DNA from: Clostridia bacterium
GTDB taxonomy: Bacteria; Bacteroidota; Bacteroidia; Bacteroidales; 4484-276
Assembly: GCA_009928785.1 (NCBI GenBank)
Contig: SABY01000034.1
Coordinates: 1-32,011, forward strand
Reading direction: 5' to 3'
DNA: 32,011 bases
This document shows, in pieces, positions 23,615 through 31,810 of this stretch (positions within the stretch are counted from its first letter, which is position 1; every line of letters begins with the position of its first letter). The notes below the pieces were generated by a model. That model was given only the letters and a program-made list of their open reading frames with translations. It did not search any database and was not told the origin of the DNA. The position numbers were made by a program, and so were the translations under genes.

Positions 23615-26311
23615 ATGAAACGAATTTACGTATTGCCATTGCTTTTGCTGATGCTCCCGCTTTTTATGGTTCAGCAGCAACTACTGGCACAAAACAAAGC
23701 AAAACCCGTCACGCTGAAGCACTACATGAGCGCGGAAGAGGCCAAGCTAAAGCATCTGATCGGGAAAGACGCGCAAGTTACCGACCCGCCGCCGGCGCCT
23801 GTTACCAACATCGCCGAATTTGATAAGATGCAGTCGGTGCTGATCCGCTACAGCTTTGGCATCCCCTACAACCTGATAGCGGCCATGTCAGAAAAATGTA
23901 TGGTTACCACCCTGGTATCCAATGCCAGCGAACAAACCTACGTCACCAATCAATACACGCAGCAGGGCGTTAACCTGGCCAACTGCGAATTTATTCTTGC
24001 TCCCAGTAACAGCTACTGGACGCGCGACTACGGCCCCTGGTTTGTTTTTGATGGTAATGATGCGTTTGGCATCGTCGATTTTACCTACAACCGTCCGCGG
24101 CCTGCCGACAATGCCATTCCCGCCAAGGTGGCGCAAACGATGGGCATCAATCTTTTTGAGATGGACATCGAAACTGCCGGTGGCAATTACATGACCAACG
24201 GCATGGGCATTTCAGCTTCGTCCGATTTGATTTGGGAAGAAAACCCGCAGCATAGCCACCAGCAAATCGACAACATCTTCCACGATTATCTCGGCATTGA
24301 AACATATCACGTGCTTGATGATCCCAACAATACCTATATCGACCACATCGACTGCTGGGGCAAATTTCTCGACATCAACAAAGTGCTGATCCGCTCGGTG
24401 CCTACGAGCCACCCGCAATACGATGAACTGGAAGCCACTGCCGACTATTTCGCCCAGCAAACATCCTCGTACGGAACTCCCTTTGAGGTTTACCGCGTTT
24501 ACACTCCCAATAACCAGCCGTACTCCAATTCTTTGATCCTGAACAAACGGGTTTACGTCCCCACCATGAACTCGCCGTGGGACGACGAGGCGCTGGCCAG
24601 CTACCAGGAAGCCATGCCAGGCTACGAAGTGCTGGGATTTACGGGCAGTTGGGAATCGACTGACGCGCTGCACTGCCGCACCAAAGGCCTCGCCGACATC
24701 AACCAGGTGCATATCCGCCACATCCCGCTATCGGGAAACGTTCAATACCAAAATAGTTTTCCTTTAGAGGCTACCATCAAAGCATTTAGCGCAAGCGAAC
24801 TAAATCCTGATTCGGTTTTGATTTTTTATCGTGCCAACGAAGGAGCCTGGCAAACCGCGCCGATGACCAATACCGGCGGCCAGCAATGGAGTGGCGCAAT
24901 TCCTGCCACCACTTCGGGAAGCCGCATCGACTATTATCTTTTCGCTGCCGACCAGGCCGGCAACCGTATCACACATCCTTTTATCGGCGCACCCGACCCG
25001 CATTTTTTCTTTGTGGACGAGCAGGCTTTTGCGCAAATAAGCGTAACACCCGAAAGTCTTAGCGTTATTTTACCTCCCGGTGGCACCAGCCAGGAACCGC
25101 TTACAATTTGTAACTTCGGTGAAATAGACCTTACTTATACCATTACCACCAATACGGCAATATTTGAGGAGATCGCGGTGGATGTGGCAGATAGCCCTGG
25201 AGCTACCTCCTACGACTATAATACCTGGGACGAATCCAACTGGATAGCGTTTGAAGTGGAAGGTACAGAAATGCTGGAATCTGTTGAGGTAAGCTACACC
25301 TGGAGTACCGACAGCTATCCCGAGGAAGGCAGCCTGCACCTGATGTCGCCGGAAGGAACCGTGGCGGTAGTTGCATCGGCGCAACCAAATGGCAACTACG
25401 TACAAATTATGTCGGATTTTATAAATGAGCAGGGCGACGGCACCTGGCACATGTGGATAGAAGACACTTACGGCGACGGCGGCCATCAGGCTACCAACAT
25501 CGAGATCACCTTCACCAGCAACGTCAATACTTTTGGATGGCTGTCGGCAACGATGCAAGGTGTTATACCTCCCGGAGAATGTGTCGATATTAATGTTCTT
25601 TTCAATGCCGGCGATCTGTTACCAGGCGTTTATGAAGGCGCTGTAAACATCGCTTCCAACGACCCGAACCAGCCACTCGTGGAAATTCCTGCCACGCTTG
25701 AGGTATTGGCGCCCGGCTATGTTGTTTGTCAGCCCGATACGCTGTGGATACTGGATTATGATCAATTTATGAATGGAGTAACAGCGCACATAGCCAACCC
25801 ATCCGGCGCGCCTGTTACCATCGAGGAAATTACCGAATCTGGTTATCTCGAGTGGATAATTAGCGATCTTTCTGAAGAACTCCCCTTTACGTTGCAGCCT
25901 GATGAAGAACTCACGTTTACCGTTACTTCGTTATATGGTTTTACAGAAGCAAATATGGTGTATGATTACCTTAATATCATAACTTCCGAAGGAGTGGTAA
26001 TCCAAAACATTGCGCTCGACTGGGATTTGATCGAAAGCATCAGCAAGCCAACAGCATCATCTGTCAGTTGCTATCCCAATCCTTTTGCTACCAGGCTCAC
26101 CATCGATTTCAATAGCAGCGCCATCAGCGGCATGCGCATTTTGGATATCAATGGCAAAATCGTGAAGGCATTTACCGGTGCTGAGCTTTCGCAAAATAAA
26201 ATAGTGTGGGATGCACGCACTTCTGCGGGTGTTTCTACCAGCGGGGTGTATTTTGTAGAAATAATTTCAGGTGGTAAAAAAGAAATCTTTAAAGTATTAA
26301 AAACGGAATAA
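23615..26311 (+). CDS. Secreted PPAD-like protein-arginine deiminase with P-domain and T9SS tail
   Basis: Predicted to convert arginine to citrulline, releasing ammonia, outside the cell; 898 residues. A signal peptide (MKRIYVLPLLLLMLPLFMVQ..) is followed by the deiminase domain (about 55-400). Active-site candidates are Asp138 (WTRDYGPW), His244 and Asp246 (DHIDCW), Asn305 (YSNSLIL) and nucleophile Cys354 (DALHCRTKG). They match the order and nearly the spacing of P. gingivalis PPAD residues 130/236/238/297/351. Arg160 and Arg162 (YNRPRP) fall where PPAD has the arginines that grip a C-terminal carboxylate. Beyond are an Ig-like region interrupted by a proprotein-convertase P-type domain (about 515-637) and a T9SS sorting domain (about 817-898, YPNPFATRLTI.. 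to FKVLKTE). Agmatine deiminase shares the fold, but export argues for peptide substrates. Confidence 0.88.
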   Translation: MKRIYVLPLLLLMLPLFMVQQQLLAQNKAKPVTLKHYMSAEEAKLKHLIGKDAQVTDPPPAPVTNIAEFDKMQSVLIRYSFGIPYNLIAAMSEKCMVTTLVSNASEQTYVTNQYTQQGVNLANCEFILAPSNSYWTRDYGPWFVFDGNDAFGIVDFTYNRPRPADNAIPAKVAQTMGINLFEMDIETAGGNYMTNGMGISASSDLIWEENPQHSHQQIDNIFHDYLGIETYHVLDDPNNTYIDHIDCWGKFLDINKVLIRSVPTSHPQYDELEATADYFAQQTSSYGTPFEVYRVYTPNNQPYSNSLILNKRVYVPTMNSPWDDEALASYQEAMPGYEVLGFTGSWESTDALHCRTKGLADINQVHIRHIPLSGNVQYQNSFPLEATIKAFSASELNPDSVLIFYRANEGAWQTAPMTNTGGQQWSGAIPATTSGSRIDYYLFAADQAGNRITHPFIGAPDPHFFFVDEQAFAQISVTPESLSVILPPGGTSQEPLTICNFGEIDLTYTITTNTAIFEEIAVDVADSPGATSYDYNTWDESNWIAFEVEGTEMLESVEVSYTWSTDSYPEEGSLHLMSPEGTVAVVASAQPNGNYVQIMSDFINEQGDGTWHMWIEDTYGDGGHQATNIEITFTSNVNTFGWLSATMQGVIPPGECVDINVLFNAGDLLPGVYEGAVNIASNDPNQPLVEIPATLEVLAPGYVVCQPDTLWILDYDQFMNGVTAHIANPSGAPVTIEEITESGYLEWIISDLSEELPFTLQPDEELTFTVTSLYGFTEANMVYDYLNIITSEGVVIQNIALDWDLIESISKPTASSVSCYPNPFATRLTIDFNSSAISGMRILDINGKIVKAFTGAELSQNKIVWDARTSAGVSTSGVYFVEIISGGKKEIFKVLKTE

Positions 26312-26338
26312 TATCCACATTTGATTTTAATAAAAAAA

Positions 26339-26373
26339 CCTCCCGTGACATTGGTGCGCGGGAGGTTTTTTTT
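26339..26373. terminator. Bidirectional intrinsic terminator
   Basis: CCTCCCG and CGGGAGG pair around a 13-nt loop, followed by T8 on the plus strand; A7 on the other side gives a T-run on the minus strand. It ends the deiminase gene and could also stop minus-strand transcription from the heme cluster. Confidence 0.9.
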
Positions 26374-26374
26374 G

Positions 26375-26540
26375 TTTGTTGTTTGTTTCCCGAATCGCGG
26401 AGTCTATCCCGATTTTCTTCGGGACTCTCGGGATTTCCCCGATGGGTAGGCAACTGCGCTCAAGTTTGTTGTTTGTTTCCCGAATCGCTGCGCTCTCGGG
26501 ATTTCGCTGCGCTCAAGTTTGTTGTTCGTTGTTCGTTGTT
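26375..26540 (+). repeat. Hairpin plus heptamer repeat, family B (left cluster)
   Basis: Two units, starting at CCCGAATCGC 26389 and 26479, each run through ..CTCTCGGGATTTC.. to ..GCTCAAGTTTGTT, and are linked by heptamers GTTTGTT/GTTCGTT. The first also holds a TCCCGA/TCGGGA hairpin. The same family, in the same orientation, recurs at 31811-32011. Confidence 0.88.
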
Positions 26541-26713
26541 TCCCCGTCTGCTGACTGCCGGCTGTGGACTGTTCTCGGCTGCTGACTGCCGGCTGTGGAC
26601 TGTTGTTTGGTGTTTCCCCGTCTGCTGACTGCCGGCTGTGGACTGTTGTTCGTTGTTTCCCCGTCTGCTGACTGACGGCTGTGGACTGCAAACTGCCGGC
26701 TGTGGACTGCCGA
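26541..26713 (+). repeat. Tandem 21-bp-core repeat (CTGACTGCCGGCTGTGGACTG)
   Basis: The core, 20-21 bp long and rich in CTG/GGC, begins at 26551, 26582, 26625, 26668 (one change) and 26692 (5'-short). Spacers differ in length and include TTTCCCCGTCTG and TTGTTCGTTG. The spacers are not unique sequence of constant length, so it is not a CRISPR array. Translated frames here are repeat artefacts. Confidence 0.88.
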
Positions 26714-26718
26714 CTTCC

Positions 26719-27759
26719 CTAAGGTTCCAGCTTTTTAAATTCAAACTGCGGGTAGCCGTTTTGGCCTTCATCATTGAAGTAGCTGAGGAAATGGAGTTTG
26801 AACAATACGCCTTCGGCCGTGCGGATGATAAAAACCTTCTCGCTTTCGACGGCATAAAAACCCTGCTCCAGGTTATAATATTTCCAATCGTGACCGATGC
26901 CATCCAAAGCATCAGTAAACGGAAATGCTGAAGCCAAGGAATAATCGACCTCGTTAAAAGGAATTACATCACTCAGCAGCCCTGCCTGTGTGCCATTGCG
27001 GTTGGCAAGCACGCCACGCACCAGATACGGATATGGCTCGCCTTCAGAATAAAGCATGGTGGTGTACTGTCCGAAATACAAATCCCAATTGTCGGTATCG
27101 GGTTCGATCACTACCTGCTTTCCGCCATCATCAAACGAAAAACCGATATAATCATATTCCGGCAATTTTTGGATGATAGCGATGTGTTGGTCGCTGCCAT
27201 CGAGATTGGCAAATCGGAGGGTATAATTTGTAGCCGAAAAATTCTGAATCACAAACTTGCGATACCCACGCGGGCTGCCCTGGGCATCGAAGCCACGGTC
27301 GATTAAATACACATTTTGCGTAAGCACAGTATCAATGTCATTAATAGAAAAGTAGCGTCCAATGGCCGTAGAGTCGAGGTGGCCACTCGACGCATCGAAA
27401 GTCATGGTCAAGCCCTGGGTGGACGTCACGGCGTCGAAATCTTTGGTGCCGGCATTTCCGGCAAGTGTAAAGGTGGCGCTGTTGAGCAGGATATGCCAGC
27501 CGCTGGCATCACTTTCAAAAGCCAAATCGTAGCGATAGTTGTTGGCGGTGCGTACTACTTTATTGGCATCCAGATCGTAAAAAGTGTGCATGGAATAATC
27601 AGCGCCCAGCGCCACGCTGCCCGATTTGACACCTTCGGGGATGGGATGCGTTTCAAGGGTCACATCATCCTGCAAATCCTTCATGCACGACGACATGCTG
27701 AAAAGAAGCAGTACTACGGCGATGAGTAGGAAAGTAGTTTTTGGTTTTTTATTATTCAT
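26719..27759 (-). CDS. HmuY-like heme-binding lipoprotein
   Basis: Probable surface hemophore-type lipoprotein of 346 residues. A lipoprotein signal with lipobox SMSSC places the lipidated cysteine at Cys25, followed by MKDLQDD, an acidic stretch like Bacteroidetes lipoprotein export signals. The body resembles the HmuY family, with a first half around YRYDLAFESDASGW and a second half with DNWDLYFGQYTTML. Similarity is by pattern, and the axial heme ligands (two His in P. gingivalis HmuY) could not be assigned. It starts 26 nt after the TonB-dependent receptor stop, so the two are probably co-transcribed, as hmuR and hmuY are in Porphyromonas (there in the opposite order). Confidence 0.68.
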   Translation of the reverse strand: MNNKKPKTTFLLIAVVLLLFSMSSCMKDLQDDVTLETHPIPEGVKSGSVALGADYSMHTFYDLDANKVVRTANNYRYDLAFESDASGWHILLNSATFTLAGNAGTKDFDAVTSTQGLTMTFDASSGHLDSTAIGRYFSINDIDTVLTQNVYLIDRGFDAQGSPRGYRKFVIQNFSATNYTLRFANLDGSDQHIAIIQKLPEYDYIGFSFDDGGKQVVIEPDTDNWDLYFGQYTTMLYSEGEPYPYLVRGVLANRNGTQAGLLSDVIPFNEVDYSLASAFPFTDALDGIGHDWKYYNLEQGFYAVESEKVFIIRTAEGVLFKLHFLSYFNDEGQNGYPQFEFKKLEP

Positions 27760-27785
27760 AAAATTAGAATCAAAAAAAATGAAGA

Positions 27786-30077
27786 TTATAATTTAAACTT
27801 CAAAGCTGCGAAAAGACTGCGCCCCCAGGCGATGGGCATGCTACTTCCGCCAGTGTGCACGCCGCCACTTGTACCACCAGTCGTTTTCAGATCGGTGACG
27901 TCGAAGATATTTTTGGCTCCTACCGAAAGCATCACCCGCTCGCCGAAGAAATTGCGCGAAAGCGTAACGTCGAGCATGTTGTAAGCAGCTTCTGTGTATT
28001 TTTCGGTGCTACCGCCGCTGGTAATACGATCGCGGGTTACTTCGCCTGTGTATTTATAAACTACACCCAGCCGCACACCGGTGAGGCGGTGATCGTAAGT
28101 AGCGTTGAGTGCATACTCAGGGTAATAATAGAATTTGTTATCTTCCTCTACTTCGGCATCAAATACGTTGTAGATGCCGATGTAGGCTGCACCAAATCCC
28201 AGACTGAAAATGCCTTTGTGGCGATAGGTTACGTTGAGGCGGCCGCCGTAAGTTTCGAAAGCATCGGCATTGGTATAAACCCACACTTCGGTTGTGTCGT
28301 TGTTGTTTCCGATAACGGTTTTGGGCAGCAGATCGATTTTATCGCGCATGGCATTGTAGAAAAAATCGGGTTCTATTTTAAAAGCCACTTTTTCCGTTTG
28401 GGAATAATAGGCAAAGCTAAGCTGGTAGCTGTTGGAGTGCTCGGCCTTGAGCGAATCGGAGCCAAATATTTTATGATTCAAATCTACAAAATCGAGATAC
28501 AACTCCTTGAGTGAAGGCGCTCTGAAGCCGCGGCCATAGGAGGCGCGCACCGTCCAGCGGTCGCTCATTTCGTAGAGGACATTGATAGAGGGTGTAAGCG
28601 GCGCATCGTATTTGGAATTATATGCGGCACGCAATCCGGGTTGTAGTGTAAGGCTTGACCAGGGGCGATATTTTACGCTGCCAAATACCGCATAATCCTG
28701 AATGCCTGCCGTGCCACCATCGATTTTAGCGCCTTCTCCATTTTCGAGATTAATATCAAAACCCACCTGATAATTAAAAGTCACAGTATCCATCCGGAAG
28801 CGGCTCAGCGTACCGCGGAAAGTCCAGGCATCGAAGCGTGTAGTGTCGTAGTCGGCAGTTGATGCCGAAGGCTGCTCGCTGAGGGTAGCCAGATTTTTCA
28901 GTGTGGTGCGTCGCTCGCGGTTATAGTAGGAATAGGCGGCCATAACATCAATATATTTTTGGTTGCCCACCATTCCGGTTAGTGCAATGCTGTTGTCCCA
29001 GCGGGTAGTATAACAATGACCATCGCGTGCTTTATAATAGTAATATCCGGCGGCAGTGTCGGTGGCCAGTTGCGGCGTGCCTTTGTCGAGCACGTATTCG
29101 TCGAAATAGCGGGTGGCGATACGCAGGTTGGCATCGCCGATTCGCCGTTTGTATTTTATTTCTCCAAAAGCCTGCCGCTTGGGTTTCCATTGCAGGTAAC
29201 GCGAAGTGTCGTCATCAGAATAGCCGTCAAAAAAGTTGCGCCCGCCGCTCACCAGCACCGTGTTTTTGCCTTTGTATAAGCCCACGTTGCCATCGATGTT
29301 GTATTGACCAACTGATTCGGCATACGTGTTCAATTGAGCTTCGGTTTTGTCGGCCACCACGTCGCGGGTAATGAGGTTGATAACGCCCGCCAGCGCGTTG
29401 GTGCCATAACTCACCGACATGGGGCCTTCTACAATTTCGATACGCTCGATGTTGGAGGTCGAAATCTGCGACAGGTCGATGTCGCCGTTCATGCGGCCGA
29501 TCACCGGCACGCCGTCCACGAGTATTTTCACGTTTTCGCCACCGATGCCCTGCAGCTTCATCTTTGAGCCGAGGGCAGCGTCGTGGGTCATTTTTACGTT
29601 GAGCTGCGTCGAAAGTACTTCCTGCAGGTTTACGGCAGCCTGTGCGGCCATGTCTTCCTTGCTTATCACTTTTATTTTGTAAATGGATTTGTCCGAGCGC
29701 TCCGGCGTATATTGCCCGGTAATCACCACGCCCTCCATGTTGAGGATTGCCGGCTCCAGATAAAAGATGCGACTTTGTCCGGGCATAACGGTATCGCGCA
29801 GCACGTGATAGCCCACGAACGAAACGGCAATGGAGGATTTCGTTGTCACAATATTTGGGATGATGCCCTCGTCGTTGGTTACCAGATAACGCGGCTTTCC
29901 GCCATCCAGACTTTCCAGGCTAACGTTGGCATAAATCACAGGTTCACCGGTTTTTTTGTCGAGAATGGTGATGTGCGGCGATTGCGCCTGAAGCAAGCCA
30001 ACTGTCATTAGCAGGAAGCTAAACAAGGCAGTTCGGAGTATTACAGTTTTTCTAAATTTCAAACGATTTAATGTCAA
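27786..30077 (-). CDS. TonB-dependent outer-membrane receptor (heme/iron type)
   Basis: Outer-membrane active transporter of 763 residues powered by TonB. After a signal peptide ending near LLQAQ, there is a carboxypeptidase-like regulatory domain (about 33-115, ILDKKTGEPVIYANVSLE). A plug follows (about 130-240, LVDGVPVIGRMNGDIDLSQI, VEGPMSVSYGTNALAGVINLI), then a long beta-barrel with FRAPSLKELYLDF and the final strand WGRSLFAALKFKL. The segment DLNHKIFGSDSLKAEHS occupies the place of the FRAP/NPEL heme-receptor motifs, with a histidine just before it. HmuY-like genes on both sides support heme as substrate, but this is inference. No ATG fits; TTG 30077 or TTG 30062 must be used. Confidence 0.87.
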   Translation of the reverse strand: MTLNRLKFRKTVILRTALFSFLLMTVGLLQAQSPHITILDKKTGEPVIYANVSLESLDGGKPRYLVTNDEGIIPNIVTTKSSIAVSFVGYHVLRDTVMPGQSRIFYLEPAILNMEGVVITGQYTPERSDKSIYKIKVISKEDMAAQAAVNLQEVLSTQLNVKMTHDAALGSKMKLQGIGGENVKILVDGVPVIGRMNGDIDLSQISTSNIERIEIVEGPMSVSYGTNALAGVINLITRDVVADKTEAQLNTYAESVGQYNIDGNVGLYKGKNTVLVSGGRNFFDGYSDDDTSRYLQWKPKRQAFGEIKYKRRIGDANLRIATRYFDEYVLDKGTPQLATDTAAGYYYYKARDGHCYTTRWDNSIALTGMVGNQKYIDVMAAYSYYNRERRTTLKNLATLSEQPSASTADYDTTRFDAWTFRGTLSRFRMDTVTFNYQVGFDINLENGEGAKIDGGTAGIQDYAVFGSVKYRPWSSLTLQPGLRAAYNSKYDAPLTPSINVLYEMSDRWTVRASYGRGFRAPSLKELYLDFVDLNHKIFGSDSLKAEHSNSYQLSFAYYSQTEKVAFKIEPDFFYNAMRDKIDLLPKTVIGNNNDTTEVWVYTNADAFETYGGRLNVTYRHKGIFSLGFGAAYIGIYNVFDAEVEEDNKFYYYPEYALNATYDHRLTGVRLGVVYKYTGEVTRDRITSGGSTEKYTEAAYNMLDVTLSRNFFGERVMLSVGAKNIFDVTDLKTTGGTSGGVHTGGSSMPIAWGRSLFAALKFKL

Positions 30078-30142
30078 ATTTTATAAATGTTTATCTGTAA
30101 CTGAATATTTGAATGATTGCGGCGCAAATGGCTTCTTTTTTT

Positions 30143-30318
30143 CACCTCACCCCCGCCCCCTCTCCAATTGGAGAGGGGAGCTCTTCTGCCTGGCTAAATG
30201 AGAGTTCGTTAAACGACGCGCTTGGTTTAGGTTTTCACATTATGCCACGTAAGAGAGCTCCCTTTCCGCCAATCGGCGGAGAATGCCTGTCCCGATTATC
30301 GGGAGAGCGGGGATGGTG
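30143..30318. repeat. MITE-like composite inverted repeat
   Basis: Outer arms CACCTCACCCCCGCCCC and GCGGGGATGGTG are inverted relative to each other. Inner arms GGGAGCTCTTCT (30176-30187) and AAGAGAGCTCCC (30251-30262) are again inverted. Smaller palindromes lie inside: CCCCTCTCC/GGAGAGGGG (30157-30178), TCCGCC/GGCGGA (30265-30280) and CCCGAT/ATCGGG (30291-30303). There is no gene inside. It fills most of the gap between the TonB receptor and the upstream HmuY-like gene; the remaining bases (30078-30142 and 30319-30396) show nothing definite. Confidence 0.7.
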
Positions 30319-30396
30319 CTTTGGCAACGAAAAGATTGAAACAGTTATCGCAAGCAATACTACCTAAATTAGTGTTTGATTTTATTAAAAAACCAA

Positions 30397-31680
30397 TTAC
30401 TGAACTATCAGCTTGTTGCGCAAGGTGGTAGCTCCTACCGTGAGTGTAATTACATAAGCTCCTGCCGGTAAGCGGCTGATATCGATCTGGTGACGGTTGA
30501 GGCCGCGGCTATAGGTAACGGTTTGGTCGATAGATTTGGCTCCGGTGATGGAGAAAATCCGCAATTGTGCCAGGCCATTGTCATCGGCATCAAACATCAC
30601 TTCCACGCTGGTAGCCGATGCCGGATTGGGCTGAACCGCCATGTAGCCGGAAGTGGCAATCTGTGGCGAAGCAATTCCTGCATGATTTTCGAGCAGTTGC
30701 TTGCGGAAGCCAATTATGCCCTGGCTGCTTTGGTAATCTTCAAAAACCACTTTCCAGATGCTGCTTTCGCGATCGCTGACAAAATACACCAATGAATCTT
30801 TAATGGCATACGTGGGTGGCATTCCGCCCTGCAGCGTGTACCAGTTGTTGCCGATGGTGGTGATGTTGGCAGAGTCGAAATCCTGGGTATTATAATCGAT
30901 CATGGAGGTATCGGCCATTGCGTAAGCAGCAGCCTGCACGTTATAGTTTTGTTTGATACCCGTTACCGGATACCACATCACACCGCCATAAAAGGTTATG
31001 TATTTTGCGAAAAGCAAATCCCAGTCGTTGGTTGCAGGCTGGAAATCGACAATCGCATTGTTGGCGATGCTGTAGCCAATAAAATTCTTTGTGTTGTAAT
31101 CATTCAGCGCAATCGCCATCTCCTGCTCGTCGGTGCCGTCGAGGCTGGCATATTTAAAAGTGTATTCGTTGGTAATGGGATTTTTTTTCATTATCCACAT
31201 CTTTTTGATTTTGCCGTCGGGCATCTGCATCACAAACAGTGAGTCGCCGCTGATGATGTGGGTAATTGTGTTGTAAACGCCCCAGCCATAGTCGAGTTCT
31301 GAGCCGGTGCCATTGCGGTTGAAGGCGCCGTTTTCCCAGTCGGTATCGTCGTTGTACATCAACGGCCACAGATACATCCCGGTGGTGTCGATGCTTTCCC
31401 AGCCATCGGTGCCGCTGTTGGGATAAGTGTAAAGCTGCACGCCGGAAGCTCCGTTGGTGAGGATGGTTACGTCCATAGTTCTGGTGCTGAAAGCGATATC
31501 CCACACATCGCGCTGCACCTGGGTGGAGGTTCCGGAGTTGAGGCTGTAATATACATCGTGTGTGCGTCCCGGCTCCATGCTGATGGCATCGTGAATGGCG
31601 GGTTGGTCTTGTGAAAAGGCTACTCCGGCGATCAACACCAGAGCCATTAATAAAGAAGTTATCCGTTTTATCATTGTCAT
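30397..31680 (-). CDS. HmuY-like secreted protein with T9SS sorting domain
   Basis: Predicted exported heme-binding-type protein of 427 residues. Signal peptide MIKRITSLLMALVLIAGVAFSQ (ATG 31680 or 31674). The HmuY-like body has WDIAFSTRTMDVTILTNGASG in the first half and NDWDLLFAKYITFYGG in the second, parallel to the lipoprotein at 26719-27759. Residues about 345-427 (MAVQPNPASATSVEVMF.. to LRNKLIVQ) form a T9SS type A sorting domain, so it would be released or anchored via LPS rather than lipidated. The frame stays open upstream to 31974, but that part is translated repeat DNA (TTNNEQQTTN..) beyond the likely promoter. It is the first gene of the heme-like cluster. Confidence 0.75.
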   Translation of the reverse strand: MTMIKRITSLLMALVLIAGVAFSQDQPAIHDAISMEPGRTHDVYYSLNSGTSTQVQRDVWDIAFSTRTMDVTILTNGASGVQLYTYPNSGTDGWESIDTTGMYLWPLMYNDDTDWENGAFNRNGTGSELDYGWGVYNTITHIISGDSLFVMQMPDGKIKKMWIMKKNPITNEYTFKYASLDGTDEQEMAIALNDYNTKNFIGYSIANNAIVDFQPATNDWDLLFAKYITFYGGVMWYPVTGIKQNYNVQAAAYAMADTSMIDYNTQDFDSANITTIGNNWYTLQGGMPPTYAIKDSLVYFVSDRESSIWKVVFEDYQSSQGIIGFRKQLLENHAGIASPQIATSGYMAVQPNPASATSVEVMFDADDNGLAQLRIFSITGAKSIDQTVTYSRGLNRHQIDISRLPAGAYVITLTVGATTLRNKLIVQ

Positions 31681-31728
31681 GTTATTTAAGTAATTAAGTT
31701 CTAAAATTATCCTTTGTTTAAATTTTTG

Positions 31729-31736
31729 CAAAAATA
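31729..31736 (-). promoter_or_regulatory. Candidate -7 promoter element for the HmuY-like/TonB cluster
   Basis: On the minus strand it reads TATTTTTG, matching TAnnTTTG, which gives a leader of about 40 nt to the ATG at 31680. It excludes translation from the further upstream in-frame start within repeats. I see no Fur-box-like palindrome nearby. Confidence 0.45.
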
Positions 31737-31810
31737 GGGTAACTTTCGGAAACCACATCGCTGATATTGTAACGATTCTCATTGATAAATGTCGGGGGAG
31801 GGAAAGGAAT

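Noticed and set aside
26541..26713. Possible CRISPR-like array
   Set aside because: The 21-bp core repeats have spacers that are themselves repetitive and of unequal length, with no cas genes in the window.
26404..26912. Open frames in the repeat cluster (QQTGKQRTT.., SPQPAVS..)
   Set aside because: They encode only the tandem repeats, and one overlaps the end of the HmuY-like gene; no start signal or conserved domain.
30113..30367. Small plus-strand frame in the inverted-repeat region
   Set aside because: It is made of the palindromic repeat arms and shows no protein-like conservation or start context.
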